This document shows positions 9,679 through 20,100 of a stretch of 44,881 nucleotides of DNA, piece by piece. A model generated the notes under the pieces. It worked only from the letters and a program-made list of their open reading frames with translations. It was not told the origin of the DNA and did no database searches. The stretch is from an archaeon (GTDB lineage: Archaea > Nanobdellota > Nanobdellia > Woesearchaeales > GW2011-AR15). Every line of letters starts with the position of its first letter. Within the stretch, counting starts at the first letter, position 1. The position numbers were made by a program, and so were the translations under genes. The stretch covers positions 1 through 44,881 of the forward strand of contig JABHHN010000056.1 in NCBI GenBank assembly GCA_018671515.1, written 5' to 3'.

Positions 9679-10269
9679 ATGAACGAAAAACAGATTAAAA
9701 TTAAGATTAATGAAGGTTATCTTCACATTAGAGCTATAGTAGAAGTACTAGGAAATCCGAAAGATTATGTTGATGAAACACTTAAAGGATATGTAAAAAA
9801 AATTGAGAAAGATAAATCATTTCAAGTATTGAAAAAAGAATTTCAGGATCCAGTTGAACAAGATGATCTTTTTAGTGCATTTGTAGAACTAGAAATGCTT
9901 ATTACGGATAGTATGTCATTACTTTCTTTTTGTTTTGATTATATGCCTTCCAGTGTTGAAATAATGGGACCTACAAAAGTAATATATGATAGTTTTGATT
10001 TTACTAATTTTTTAAATGATATGCAGGCAAGATTGCATGCTGTGAATATGGGAATTTCAGGATTTAAAGGAAAAAATGAAAATCTTATAAAAAATACTAC
10101 TCTTTTAATGAAGAATTTTATAATTAGTATATTAAAAGAAAATACCAAGACTTCGAAAGAGATTTCTGATATTACAGGAATCAAAGAAGAGCAGATGGAA
10201 ATACTTTTAAATGCATTATTAAATGAAAAAATCATTATAAAAAAAGGAGATAAATATTCTAAAAGATGA
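9679..10269 (+). CDS. Uncharacterised protein with C-terminal winged-helix-like region, coupled to scpB
   Basis: Continuous ORF; ends ATGA-overlapping scpB; C-term 'TSKEISDITGIKEEQMEILLNALLNEKIIIKKGDKYSKR' is HTH-like. Confidence 0.75.
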   Translation: MNEKQIKIKINEGYLHIRAIVEVLGNPKDYVDETLKGYVKKIEKDKSFQVLKKEFQDPVEQDDLFSAFVELEMLITDSMSLLSFCFDYMPSSVEIMGPTKVIYDSFDFTNFLNDMQARLHAVNMGISGFKGKNENLIKNTTLLMKNFIISILKENTKTSKEISDITGIKEEQMEILLNALLNEKIIIKKGDKYSKR

Positions 10270-11405
10270 GTAATTATAAAAATCAAGTGGAAGCAATATT
10301 ATTTGCTTCAGGTAGATTGATGGAGATTGATACTTTAATTAATTTGACTGGTGCATCTTCTAAAAAAGTTATCTCAAATGCAGTTGAAAAACTTATGGAA
10401 GAATATGAAAAAAGAGATTCACCTATGATGGTAGTTGAGGAAAAAGGCGGTTGGAAATTAACAGTAAGGGAAAAATATCTATCTTTAGTTAGAAATATTG
10501 TGTCTGATATGGAACTTCCAAAATCAGTATTGGAAACTTTAGCTGTTATTGCTTGGAAATCTCCAGTAATGCAAAGTGAAATTATAAGTATAAGGCATAA
10601 TAAAGCATATGAGCATATAAAGGAGTTAGTAGAATTAGAATTTATTTCAAAAGAATCTTATGGAAGATCATATATGATAAAATTGACAAATAAATTTTTT
10701 AATTATTTTGACATTGAAGGAAAGAAAGATATTAAAGAAATATTTAAGACTATTCAGGAAACACCAGTTCAAAGAAAAGTTGACGAATTTGAAGGTTTGG
10801 ATGTATATGAATCACAAAATAAAGAGAAAGAAAATTTAGAAAATGATGGAGAGCATATAGGAAAATTAGAAATATATGAGAGTTCAGAAGGGGAATTTTC
10901 AAATGAAGAACCTAAAAAAGATTTAGTTGAGGATGAAATTAGATCTCTGGAAGGAGAATTTAGTGATGAACCTCAAGAAAAAACAGATGAAAATTCAAAT
11001 GAAGAGAAAGCAAAAGAAATAATAAAAGAATTTGATACTAAAGATTTTGATGAATCATTAAATAAAATAAGCGAAAATATTGAAAATGTTGGTCCAATTC
11101 AAGACAAAAAAGAAGAAGATGTTATAGAGGAAATAGAGAAAATTAATGAAAATTTAGATGAAGAATTTAAAAAAGTTGATTTAGAAAAAATTAATGATAA
11201 AAATTTTGAAAAAGAAGTATTTGTAGAAAATGAAAACAAGTCAAATCAAGATGATTTATCAGATGACCTCCCAAAAGGGTTAGAATCAGAAACACATGAT
11301 GAAGATGTTGCAAATGATCTTTATGACAAGGCAAAAAAAGAACTAAATGATGACTCTGAAGAAAAAGAAGAAGAAATTAAAAAAGAATTTACTGAAGAAA
11401 TCTAA
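10266..11405 (+). CDS. scpB: ScpB-like segregation/condensation protein with long acidic C-terminal tail
   Basis: 'VEAILFASGRLMEIDTLINLTG', 'GGWKLTVREKYL', 'LETLAVIAWKSPVMQSEIISIR' match ScpB tandem winged helices; ~215-aa Glu/Asp-rich tail. Confidence 0.88.
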   Translation: MSNYKNQVEAILFASGRLMEIDTLINLTGASSKKVISNAVEKLMEEYEKRDSPMMVVEEKGGWKLTVREKYLSLVRNIVSDMELPKSVLETLAVIAWKSPVMQSEIISIRHNKAYEHIKELVELEFISKESYGRSYMIKLTNKFFNYFDIEGKKDIKEIFKTIQETPVQRKVDEFEGLDVYESQNKEKENLENDGEHIGKLEIYESSEGEFSNEEPKKDLVEDEIRSLEGEFSDEPQEKTDENSNEEKAKEIIKEFDTKDFDESLNKISENIENVGPIQDKKEEDVIEEIEKINENLDEEFKKVDLEKINDKNFEKEVFVENENKSNQDDLSDDLPKGLESETHDEDVANDLYDKAKKELNDDSEEKEEEIKKEFTEEI

Positions 11406-11466
11406 ATCATTCTATATTATATAAAATTGCGTAAAACTTATAAACCTTGAGTGTTATAAAAAGACT

Positions 11467-12378
11467 ATGGAATCCTTCCATAATTATATGATAACTCAGT
11501 TAAGAGAATATATTTTGGCAGAGTTAAAAAGAGGAGCAAGCTGGGGAGATATAGAGAAGGCACTCTATAATGCAGGTCATCAGAAAAATGTTATTGATGA
11601 AGCTTTTTCAGAAATCAAAGAAGAATCTGCAGGATTAGATGCAGAAGAACCAGATAAACCACTAGAGAAAGATTTAGTTGCAGGAACAAAAGCAGCAATT
11701 GGAAACTTTTTTTCAAAATTAAAGACAGGAAAAGAAGTAGAAGAAGTAAAAGAAGAATATGCAGAAGAATCTACAGACGAAATAATTGATGAAGCAGTAA
11801 ATGAGGCACATCAAGTTGAAAAAACTTATATTTTTGAAGGATATGTTTTCTTTTTATATCTTATAATATTAACATTTATTATATTATTTACAGCAGGTTC
11901 AACAGATGACGAGCTTATTTTGATAGTTCTTGGATTTTCTCCAACATTTCTAAATGCAATTCTTTCATTCACATTAGTAAAATATGCAAAATATGCTCCT
12001 ATGTATATAATGATTCCAGTTCTTGCAAGTTCAGGATTTTATATAGTTGCTAGGTTTGCAGGAATTTCATTATTTAGTAATATGGATTATGAATCACTTT
12101 CTATTGTAAATGCAATACTTGGGATGTTATTTAATGTTGTTTTGATAAATATTGCATTTATGCGTCCAGAAGAGAAGAGAAAAAAAATAGAACAACCTCA
12201 AGAAAAAAAACATTTAAAAAAAGTGTATGAAGGAAAAAAAGAATTAGAAAAAGAGAAAAAAGAGAAATTTGTAAGTTTAGACGAATTACCTGTACAAAGT
12301 AATGTTACTTCTTCATCAATAAATAAATTTGAAAATCATATTGATGATTTAAAAAAAGAATTTAATTTAGTAAAATGA
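11467..12378 (+). CDS. Integral membrane protein with N-terminal helical 'ASWGDIEKALYNAGHQ' domain
   Basis: ORF with several TM helices; N-term 'LREYILAELKRGASWGDIEKALYNAGHQKNVIDEAFSEI' resembles the tail repeats of the protease at 17.1 kb. Confidence 0.7.
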   Translation: MESFHNYMITQLREYILAELKRGASWGDIEKALYNAGHQKNVIDEAFSEIKEESAGLDAEEPDKPLEKDLVAGTKAAIGNFFSKLKTGKEVEEVKEEYAEESTDEIIDEAVNEAHQVEKTYIFEGYVFFLYLIILTFIILFTAGSTDDELILIVLGFSPTFLNAILSFTLVKYAKYAPMYIMIPVLASSGFYIVARFAGISLFSNMDYESLSIVNAILGMLFNVVLINIAFMRPEEKRKKIEQPQEKKHLKKVYEGKKELEKEKKEKFVSLDELPVQSNVTSSSINKFENHIDDLKKEFNLVK

Positions 12379-12524
12379 TTCTTACATTAAAATGTCCTAA
12401 ATGTCACAATACTATGAAGTATGCACCAAGAGATAAAAATATAACAAAAAAGACAAAAAGATGTGTTTATTGTGGTACGTCTTTTAAAGTTCATACAAAC
12501 CCTAAAAAAAGCAGAATTTTGTGA
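12375..12524 (+). CDS. Small zinc-ribbon protein (49 aa)
   Basis: Read by eye (below ORF-track cutoff): MILTLKCPKCHNTMKYAPRDKNITKKTKRCVYCGTSFKVHTNPKKSRIL; CPKC/CVYC knuckles; ATGA overlap with the upstream gene. Confidence 0.75.
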   Translation: MILTLKCPKCHNTMKYAPRDKNITKKTKRCVYCGTSFKVHTNPKKSRIL

Positions 12525-12610
12525 ATAAAATAAGACTTTACCCAAATCTTTTTAAATAATAGTATTATCTAATTTATAGAGAATAAAGGGCTATTTTTTT
12601 CTTATGAAAA

Positions 12611-15496
12611 ATGGAAGCAGAAGATAAACCACAAAAAGATGAAAGACTGACGGATGTTTCAATTTCATCAGAACTAAAAACAGCATTTCTAGATTATGCT
12701 ATGAGTGTCATAGTTAGCAGAGCACTTCCAGATGTAAGAGATGGTCTTAAACCAGTTCATAGAAGAATTTTGTATGCTATGCATGATATGAGTATGCATT
12801 ACAATAAACCTTTCAAAAAATGTGCAAGAATTGTCGGAGAAGTATTAGGAAAATATCACCCACATGGTGATTCTGCAGTATATGAATCATTAGTAAGAAT
12901 GGCTCAAGAATGGTCACTTAGGATACCTCTTATAAATGGTCAAGGAAATTTTGGAAGTATTGATGGTGATTCAGCAGCAGCTATGAGGTATACAGAAGCA
13001 CGTCTTCAAAAAATTGCAGGAGATTTACTCTCAGATATTGAAAAAGAAACAGTTGAGTTTAGACCTAATTTTGATGGTTCTTTAGAAGAACCAACAGTTT
13101 TACCAAGTAAAGTTCCAAATTTATTAGTAAATGGGTCTTCAGGTATTGCTGTAGGTATGGCTACTAGCATTCCACCTCATAATCTTATTGAAGTTTCAAA
13201 GGCTATTATTGCATCAATCGATAATCCTGAAATTGAAATTTCAGAATTATTAGATTATGTTAAAGGACCAGATTTTCCAACAGGTGGTACAATTGTTGGT
13301 AGGAGTGGTATTCTACAAGCATATATGACTGGACGAGGAAAAGTAAAAACAAGAGCTAAAATTGTTTATGAAGAAACAAAATCAAAAAATAAGTTAATTG
13401 TTAATGAAATTCCTTATATGGTAAATAAATCTAATTTACTTCAAGAAATAGCTAATGCAGTTAAGAATAAAGTAATAGAAGGCATTTCAGGATTAAGGGA
13501 TGAATCAGATAGAGAAGGTATGAGGATAGTAATAGAATTAAAAAGAGACGCTATACAAGAAATAGTTGTAAATCAGCTGTATAAACACACTCGTCTACAG
13601 ACAATTTCAGGAATTACCCTTTTGGCATTAGTTGATTATGTCCCAAAAGTATTGAATTTAAAAGAGATAATTACACATTTTATAGATTTTAGAATTGAGA
13701 TAATTACAAATAGAACAAAATTTGAATTAAAAAAGGCAGAAGAAAGATCACATATTCTTGAAGGTTTAATAATTGCATTAAATGATATTGAAAATATTAT
13801 TGAAAAAATTAGAAAATCAGAAGATGGTAATGCAGCAAGAGATAGATTAATGGAAGATTATAGTCTTAGTGATCTCCAGGCAAAAGCGATATTGGATATG
13901 AAATTACAAAAATTAGCTTCTCTTGAACAGGAAAAAATTAAAACAGAATATAATGGATTACAAGAACAGATTAAAGATTTTAATTCAATTTTATCAAATA
14001 AAGAAAGGATATTTGAAATAATAAGAAATGAGCAAAGTGAAATAGTAAATAGTTATGGCGAAGATAGAAGGACTGATTTTATAGATGATGAAGAAGATTA
14101 TGAAATTGAAGATTTAATTGAACCAGAAGATATGGTTGTTACAATAAGTCATTCTGGATATATAAAAAGAATTCCAATGGACACATATAAGCAACAAAGA
14201 AGAGGTGGAAAAGGAATAATTGCTCAAGAAACAAAAGAAGATGATATAATAGAGCATATTTTTGTTGCAAATACACATTCATATTTACTTATATTTACAG
14301 ATAAAGGAAAAATATATTGGAAAAAAGTCTATAAAGTACCTGAAGCAGGTAGGTATTCTAAAGGAAAAGCTATAGTGAATTTAATTAATTTAGACAAAGA
14401 TGAAAATGTATCAGCAGTAGTTCCTATGAAAGAATTTAAAGAAGGCAATTATTTGATTTTTGCTACTAAAAACGGAACAGTGAAAAAAACAAGTGTTATG
14501 GAATATTCAAGGCCAAGACAAGGTGGAATCTGGGCAATAAATCTTGAAGAAGGAAATGATGTAATTGGAGTAGTACATACAGATGGAAATAAAGAATTGA
14601 TAATTGCTACAAGATTAGGTAGAGCTGCAAGATTTAATGAAAGAGATGTAAGATCAGTATCAAGGAATTCAAAAGGAGTAAGAGGAATAAGATTAAGAAC
14701 TGGAGATGAAGTAATTGGTATGGTTGTTGCAGAAACAGACAGGACTCTTTTAACAATTACAGAGAATGGTTATGGAAAAAGAACAAATATAGATGAATAT
14801 AGATTGATCCAAAGAGGCGGAAAAGGAGTTATTAATATCAAAGTTGATGAAAGAAATGGTGGGGTTGTTGCAATTAAATCTGTTATTGACGAAGATGGTT
14901 TGATGTTTATATCAAAGAATGGTCAAGTCATAAGAACTAGTGCTAAATTCATTTCAGTAATAGGCAGAAATACTAAAGGAGTAAGATTGATGAGAATGAA
15001 TCAAGATGATTTAGTTGTTGATGCAGCAAGGATTATCAATGATGAAGATGAGGATGAAGGATTAGAAAATGAAAGTGATAATTCAGATGACAAGACAGAT
15101 TTAGAAGTTTCACAATCAGAAAATAATCTTGATGAAGAAAAATTAGAAGATAAAAATTTAGATGAAGAAGATCTTGAAGATAGTAATTCAGAATCAGAAA
15201 AAGAAACATCAGAGGAATATCAAGAAGAAGAGAAATTAGAAGAAGTTGAAGAGTCTACATCTGAAAATGAAGAAGAAACATCAAATTCAATAGATTTAGA
15301 ACCTATAAAAGAAAATAATGAATTAGTAAATTCTAATTTAAGTAATTTAGATGATGAAGAAAAAACATCTATCGTAAACGAAGATTTGAATAATAATATA
15401 GAAAAAGAAAAAAATTCTAAAGATGATGTTCTAGAATATGAAGTAGATGATTCCATTTCAATAGAATATAATTTGGAAATGGATGGGACTGATTAG
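12611..15496 (+). CDS. gyrA: DNA gyrase subunit A with long acidic C-terminal tail
   Basis: '[32 protein letters not shown]', '[19 protein letters not shown]', catalytic Tyr in '[11 protein letters not shown]', GyrA-box 'QQRRGGKG'; beta-pinwheel repeats. Confidence 0.98.
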   Translation: MEAEDKPQKDERLTDVSISSELKTAFLDYAMSVIVSRALPDVRDGLKPVHRRILYAMHDMSMHYNKPFKKCARIVGEVLGKYHPHGDSAVYESLVRMAQEWSLRIPLINGQGNFGSIDGDSAAAMRYTEARLQKIAGDLLSDIEKETVEFRPNFDGSLEEPTVLPSKVPNLLVNGSSGIAVGMATSIPPHNLIEVSKAIIASIDNPEIEISELLDYVKGPDFPTGGTIVGRSGILQAYMTGRGKVKTRAKIVYEETKSKNKLIVNEIPYMVNKSNLLQEIANAVKNKVIEGISGLRDESDREGMRIVIELKRDAIQEIVVNQLYKHTRLQTISGITLLALVDYVPKVLNLKEIITHFIDFRIEIITNRTKFELKKAEERSHILEGLIIALNDIENIIEKIRKSEDGNAARDRLMEDYSLSDLQAKAILDMKLQKLASLEQEKIKTEYNGLQEQIKDFNSILSNKERIFEIIRNEQSEIVNSYGEDRRTDFIDDEEDYEIEDLIEPEDMVVTISHSGYIKRIPMDTYKQQRRGGKGIIAQETKEDDIIEHIFVANTHSYLLIFTDKGKIYWKKVYKVPEAGRYSKGKAIVNLINLDKDENVSAVVPMKEFKEGNYLIFATKNGTVKKTSVMEYSRPRQGGIWAINLEEGNDVIGVVHTDGNKELIIATRLGRAARFNERDVRSVSRNSKGVRGIRLRTGDEVIGMVVAETDRTLLTITENGYGKRTNIDEYRLIQRGGKGVINIKVDERNGGVVAIKSVIDEDGLMFISKNGQVIRTSAKFISVIGRNTKGVRLMRMNQDDLVVDAARIINDEDEDEGLENESDNSDDKTDLEVSQSENNLDEEKLEDKNLDEEDLEDSNSESEKETSEEYQEEEKLEEVEESTSENEEETSNSIDLEPIKENNELVNSNLSNLDDEEKTSIVNEDLNNNIEKEKNSKDDVLEYEVDDSISIEYNLEMDGTD

Positions 15497-15527
15497 ATTT
15501 AAATAATTAGTTTTAATACTCAAAAAT

Positions 15528-16685
15528 ATGAAAGCATTTTGTTTGACAAATTTAGGTTTAGAAAAGATTTCTATAGATGAAATTTCTAAATTAATAAAAA
15601 TAAAAAATTCTAAAATAACAGGTTCTATAATTTCTTTTGATATTGATTCATTTAAAGATTTAGAGAAAATATATTATTATTCTCAAAGCATAAAAAGAGC
15701 ATCATTACTTCTTTTTGAAACAGACATATCAGATGATTTTTCAGATATTGTTGAAAAATTAAATAAAAAAATATCAGAATCAAATTTTAATGAATTTATG
15801 AAAGAAAAATATAGATTCAAAGTAGAATGTATAAGAGAAGGAAGCCATCAATTTAAAAGCGTAGATATAGTAAGAAATATTTCAAAATCAATCAAAGATA
15901 AATATAAACAAGATACAGGGAAGGAAATTTTACCAGTATATAAAGGAGAGAATATATCTTTTTTAATATATATTAATGATTCAAAATGTTATTTTGGAAT
16001 TGATTTTTCAAGTATTGATTTATCAAAAAGAGATTATAAAATATTTAATCATAATGAATCAATGAGTCCAACAATTGCTTATTCATTGATCAAGTATGCC
16101 AAAGTTAAAAAAGATAGTAAGATATTGGACCCGTTCTGTGGAACAGGAGCAATACCAATTGAAGCAGCAGTTTCTTTTTCTAATATTCCAATAAATAAAA
16201 ATAAAGATTTTATGTTCAAAAATGAAAAATATTATGATGATAATTTAATAATTGAAAATAATGAGATTAGTGAAGAAGAAAAAAATATTTTTGCATTTGA
16301 TAAAGAATTTCGTCATATTAGAAATGCAATTAAAAATGCAACAGTTGCTGGAGTAGAAAATAAAATAGAATTTAAAGAATGTGCAATAAAAAACATATCT
16401 AAAGAAAATTATTTAGATTTTTTTGACTTTATAATTACTGATCCACCTATTGATTCAAAAAAGAAGAGTAAAGAAACAATTAGAAATCTATATAAAGAAT
16501 TCTTGAATCAATCTAATAGTATACTAAAAAAAAAAGGAAGGATTATATTAATAGTTAAATTAAATAGTATGATTGAAGAGATTATAATTGAGTCTGGTTT
16601 TGAAATAATTGATTCAATTTTGATTTATCAAGGAAAAGAAGAAAAAAAAATACTTAAATTAAAAAAGAAAAATGACATCTTGTGA
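15528..16685 (+). CDS. THUMP-domain class I SAM RNA methyltransferase (Trm14/TrmG10-like)
   Basis: N-term THUMP-like; 'ILDPFCGTGAIPIEAA' SAM motif; motif IV 'FIITDPPID'. Confidence 0.88.
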   Translation: MKAFCLTNLGLEKISIDEISKLIKIKNSKITGSIISFDIDSFKDLEKIYYYSQSIKRASLLLFETDISDDFSDIVEKLNKKISESNFNEFMKEKYRFKVECIREGSHQFKSVDIVRNISKSIKDKYKQDTGKEILPVYKGENISFLIYINDSKCYFGIDFSSIDLSKRDYKIFNHNESMSPTIAYSLIKYAKVKKDSKILDPFCGTGAIPIEAAVSFSNIPINKNKDFMFKNEKYYDDNLIIENNEISEEEKNIFAFDKEFRHIRNAIKNATVAGVENKIEFKECAIKNISKENYLDFFDFIITDPPIDSKKKSKETIRNLYKEFLNQSNSILKKKGRIILIVKLNSMIEEIIIESGFEIIDSILIYQGKEEKKILKLKKKNDIL

Positions 16686-17115
16686 TATGTGTGGAAAGGA
16701 CACTAAATTGTGTTCAACAAAAATAGAAGGGACAATTTTAAATGTATGTGATTCTTGTGCAAAATATGGGGAAAAAGTAAGAGCTCCAGTGCATAAAACA
16801 AAATATGTAAAACAAAAAAGATATTTTCCAGAAGAAGGAAATAAAGAAAGAATAGTTAAAAATTATGCTAGTTTAATTAGGACTAAAAGAGAACAGATGA
16901 ATTTAAAGCAAGAAGAATTTGCTAAAATGCTTACTGAAAAAGAATCTATTATTCATAAAATCGAATCAGGAACATATAAACCATCAATAAGTATGGCTAA
17001 AAAAATAGAAAGACAATTAGGACTTAAATTAAGAGAAGAAATTGAAATTGAAGAAATTGAAATCAAAAAAACAAAAGGAAGTCTTACAATTGGAGATATG
17101 TTAAAACTAAAATAA
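16672..17115 (+). CDS. Archaeal MBF1-like transcription factor (zinc ribbon + HTH)
   Basis: 'CDMCGKD...CDSCAKYG' zinc ribbon; 'YASLIRTKREQMNLKQEEFAKMLTEKESIIHKIESGTYKPSISMAKKIERQLGLKL' cro/C1 HTH. Confidence 0.93.
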   Translation: MTSCDMCGKDTKLCSTKIEGTILNVCDSCAKYGEKVRAPVHKTKYVKQKRYFPEEGNKERIVKNYASLIRTKREQMNLKQEEFAKMLTEKESIIHKIESGTYKPSISMAKKIERQLGLKLREEIEIEEIEIKKTKGSLTIGDMLKLK

Positions 17116-17140
17116 TTATTAAAAATTTTTTCTTAGAAAT

Positions 17141-20100
17141 TTATTCTTTAATATAACTAAAAGCTTCAGTTACAATTTCTTGTTGCCATCCAACTTTTGC
17201 AAGGTTTTCTTTTATTACCATTTCTGATGAACCGTTTTTTATTGCAAAATGGATATATGCTACAATTTTATCCATGTCTTCATGTGGAACATGAACATCA
17301 TGTAAAATAAGATCTATTAAACTTTTTTGCCACCCTACATTTATCAAAGTTTCTCTTATTTCTTGTGTTGATAATCCTTCAGATTTACATTTTTCAACAT
17401 ATATTTTGACTTCTTTTAATTCATCATCTGTTGCTACAGAATATTTATTTTGATATATTAAGAAAGTTACAATTATACCTATTACCATCATAAACAACAT
17501 AGGCATTATTAAGTTTAAAAAATTTATAGGTTCTTTTTCTTCTTCATTTTCTTCTGTTATTTCTGATGTTGTGCTTTGATTAAATGCAACATTTCCTGTT
17601 ATTTGGTCTTCTTCAACAATTTCTTCTTGAATATTACCACTATTTGCACTACCTTTAATTGGTTTTCCAACAATAGCATAATAACTAAAACCTGGACTAA
17701 TAGCTTCATAATAATGATAGCTAGAATCTATATCTACGTCTTTAGTATTTAGGTGGTTCCAAATTCCATTATTGAATCTATATATCCTTATACTGTTTAA
17801 ATCAATATTATTGTCACTTATCCATTTATTATTTACTTTGAATTTTATTAAATTAGAATTAATATCCTCATTTGAAACTCCGGTATGTGCAATTCTAAGG
17901 TATTGATATATTTTATCAGGAGGTGTAGGTAATGAATTTGGTAATTTTGATTCAACAGAAACTACTACTGTAACATCAGAATCAATTTTATTAATTACTG
18001 AAAATATTAATTGTGTTATTGCAATTTTACTACTTGAGATAAACATAGTTTTATTTCCAATTTGCAATCCTGTCCATATATTTGTAATTTTTGTTGGGGC
18101 TTCTGCAGGAGTATTATCTGTAGAAGAAGCGCTATCACTTGCTGAACTATCATCATTATCATCTTCAGTTGCTTCTGTTAGAGCACTTCCACTATAAGTT
18201 CTGCAATTATCATATGCATCACAAACTAATATTGAATATGCATAATTTGTATCATCATTTAAAGAAGAAAAAGTTCTACTATGAGAAATACTATAAGTTG
18301 TTTGTTTTTGAGTAGTTTTTGTAGCAAGAGAAACAGAATGATTAGCTGGTTCATTAGATGTGAAAGTAAAAGTTACAGAAGTGTCTGTTTTTGAAACTGA
18401 AAGGCTTATTGTTGGCGCGACAGTATCATTTACTCTAAATAAACTTTGAGATTTACCGATATTTCCATTATCATCAGTACAATTTATTGATAAATTATAA
18501 GGAAGACTAGCTACTAAATCTACGGTATCTGTAAATGCATTTGTATCTGTTTGAGAAAAGGCAGTTAAATTTGTACCATTTATTTGGTATGAACAAGTAC
18601 TTACTATTTCATTTGTAGATGCATTTATATCTATTTGATAACCGCTGCTTATTTGACTTTCATCTTCAGGATCGCTGATAGTTATTGTTGGAGCAATTGT
18701 GTCATTTGTTCCAAATACTGAACTAAAATGAGGTACAAATACAATTGTGTGGTTTTCTGTATTATTATAACATGCAGATGTGCTTGATTCATAATATTCA
18801 ATACCACACGTAGAAGTTATTACATTACAATTATCAAATAATGAATCTTCACAAAAATAGATTTCTTCATAGTTTGATGAATTTTGAGGTAGAATAACTT
18901 TTCCATAATAATCTGTTGTATCATTGAAAAAATCTGTGAAATTTTGTACAAGGACCAAATCTACAGCATCTGTTCCTAAATTTGAATTTATTTTTGATTC
19001 ATAATTTGAATTAGAATCATAGAAATTTAAAATACTAGACCAGCTAGCATAAAATCCCGAAAAATTATATACGGTTAATGTTGCATTTGATGAGAAATTC
19101 ACTTGTAGAGTCATATCTTGACCAATATCAATAGATCCAGAAATTGTATCTTTTGTTGAATTAGTAATATTTATACTTGTGACATCAGATAATGAATTAT
19201 TTAAATTATCTATCCAATTATCAATATCTAATGTAATGTTGTTGTAGACTGTTATTTCAGATGATACAAGATTACCTGCTGTGTCATTTGCATAAATAGA
19301 AATTATATTTTTCCCTGCTTTTTGCACAATAACTGTCATATTATCTGTAACATTTGCAGTTGAGCTATTTAGTAAATTTTTTGTATTATTATTATTAAGA
19401 GTGTACCAAGTAGTATCTAAGAAAGTATCGTTTATTGAATAATTCAAATCAAAATAATTGTTAGGAATAATTTGGCTTTTATTTGGAGCATTTATTCCAA
19501 TTACTGGGTCTGTAAAATCCACATCGTAATTTATTGTGCTTATTGCACTTAAATCAAATGAATTTGTACAATTAAATGTTAAATTTTGATTTCCTTCACT
19601 AACACTAACACTGTTTAATTCGTGTGTTGTATTTTGTGTGAATGATAATGTTGAATAACTATTTTCATTTATTCTATATGTACATGTTGCTAAATCATCT
19701 GTTGAAATGTTTAAATTTATTGTGCTTTGTAGGATAAATGAATTATTTTGTGGAGTAATTACTGTAATTACTGGATCTGTAGTATCATAAGATAAAATCA
19801 TAGGCGTATTGTTTAACATTGAAAAAGTGCCTAAAGTAAAATTATTTATTTGTATTGTTAAGGTGTCAGTATAATCACTTGAATTGAATGTTAGATTTAG
19901 ATTATCTACACCTGAATTTACTGAATTAGTATATACTTCTTCTCCATCTTTTGTTACGTTAATGTATGATGTTCCTGTGAAATATGAATCATCTTGAAGT
20001 TTTATTTGAGTTTCGAATAATCTATTTACTGTGGTATTATCATAGAATGTGGTTGTTTTTGTTGTAATAGATAAATTACCATCAATAGTTATAGTACCTA

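Noticed and set aside
15220-15456. 78-aa Ser-rich minus-strand ORF
   Set aside because: Antisense of the acidic gyrA tail; Ser/Phe richness is the complement of Glu/Asp-rich codons.
12611-15496. GyrA/ScpB as evidence of bacterial origin or contamination
   Set aside because: Flanked by archaeal aMBF1, archaeal-type NFACT, THUMP methyltransferase and PGF-pre-PGF surface protein; gyrase is known in many archaea.
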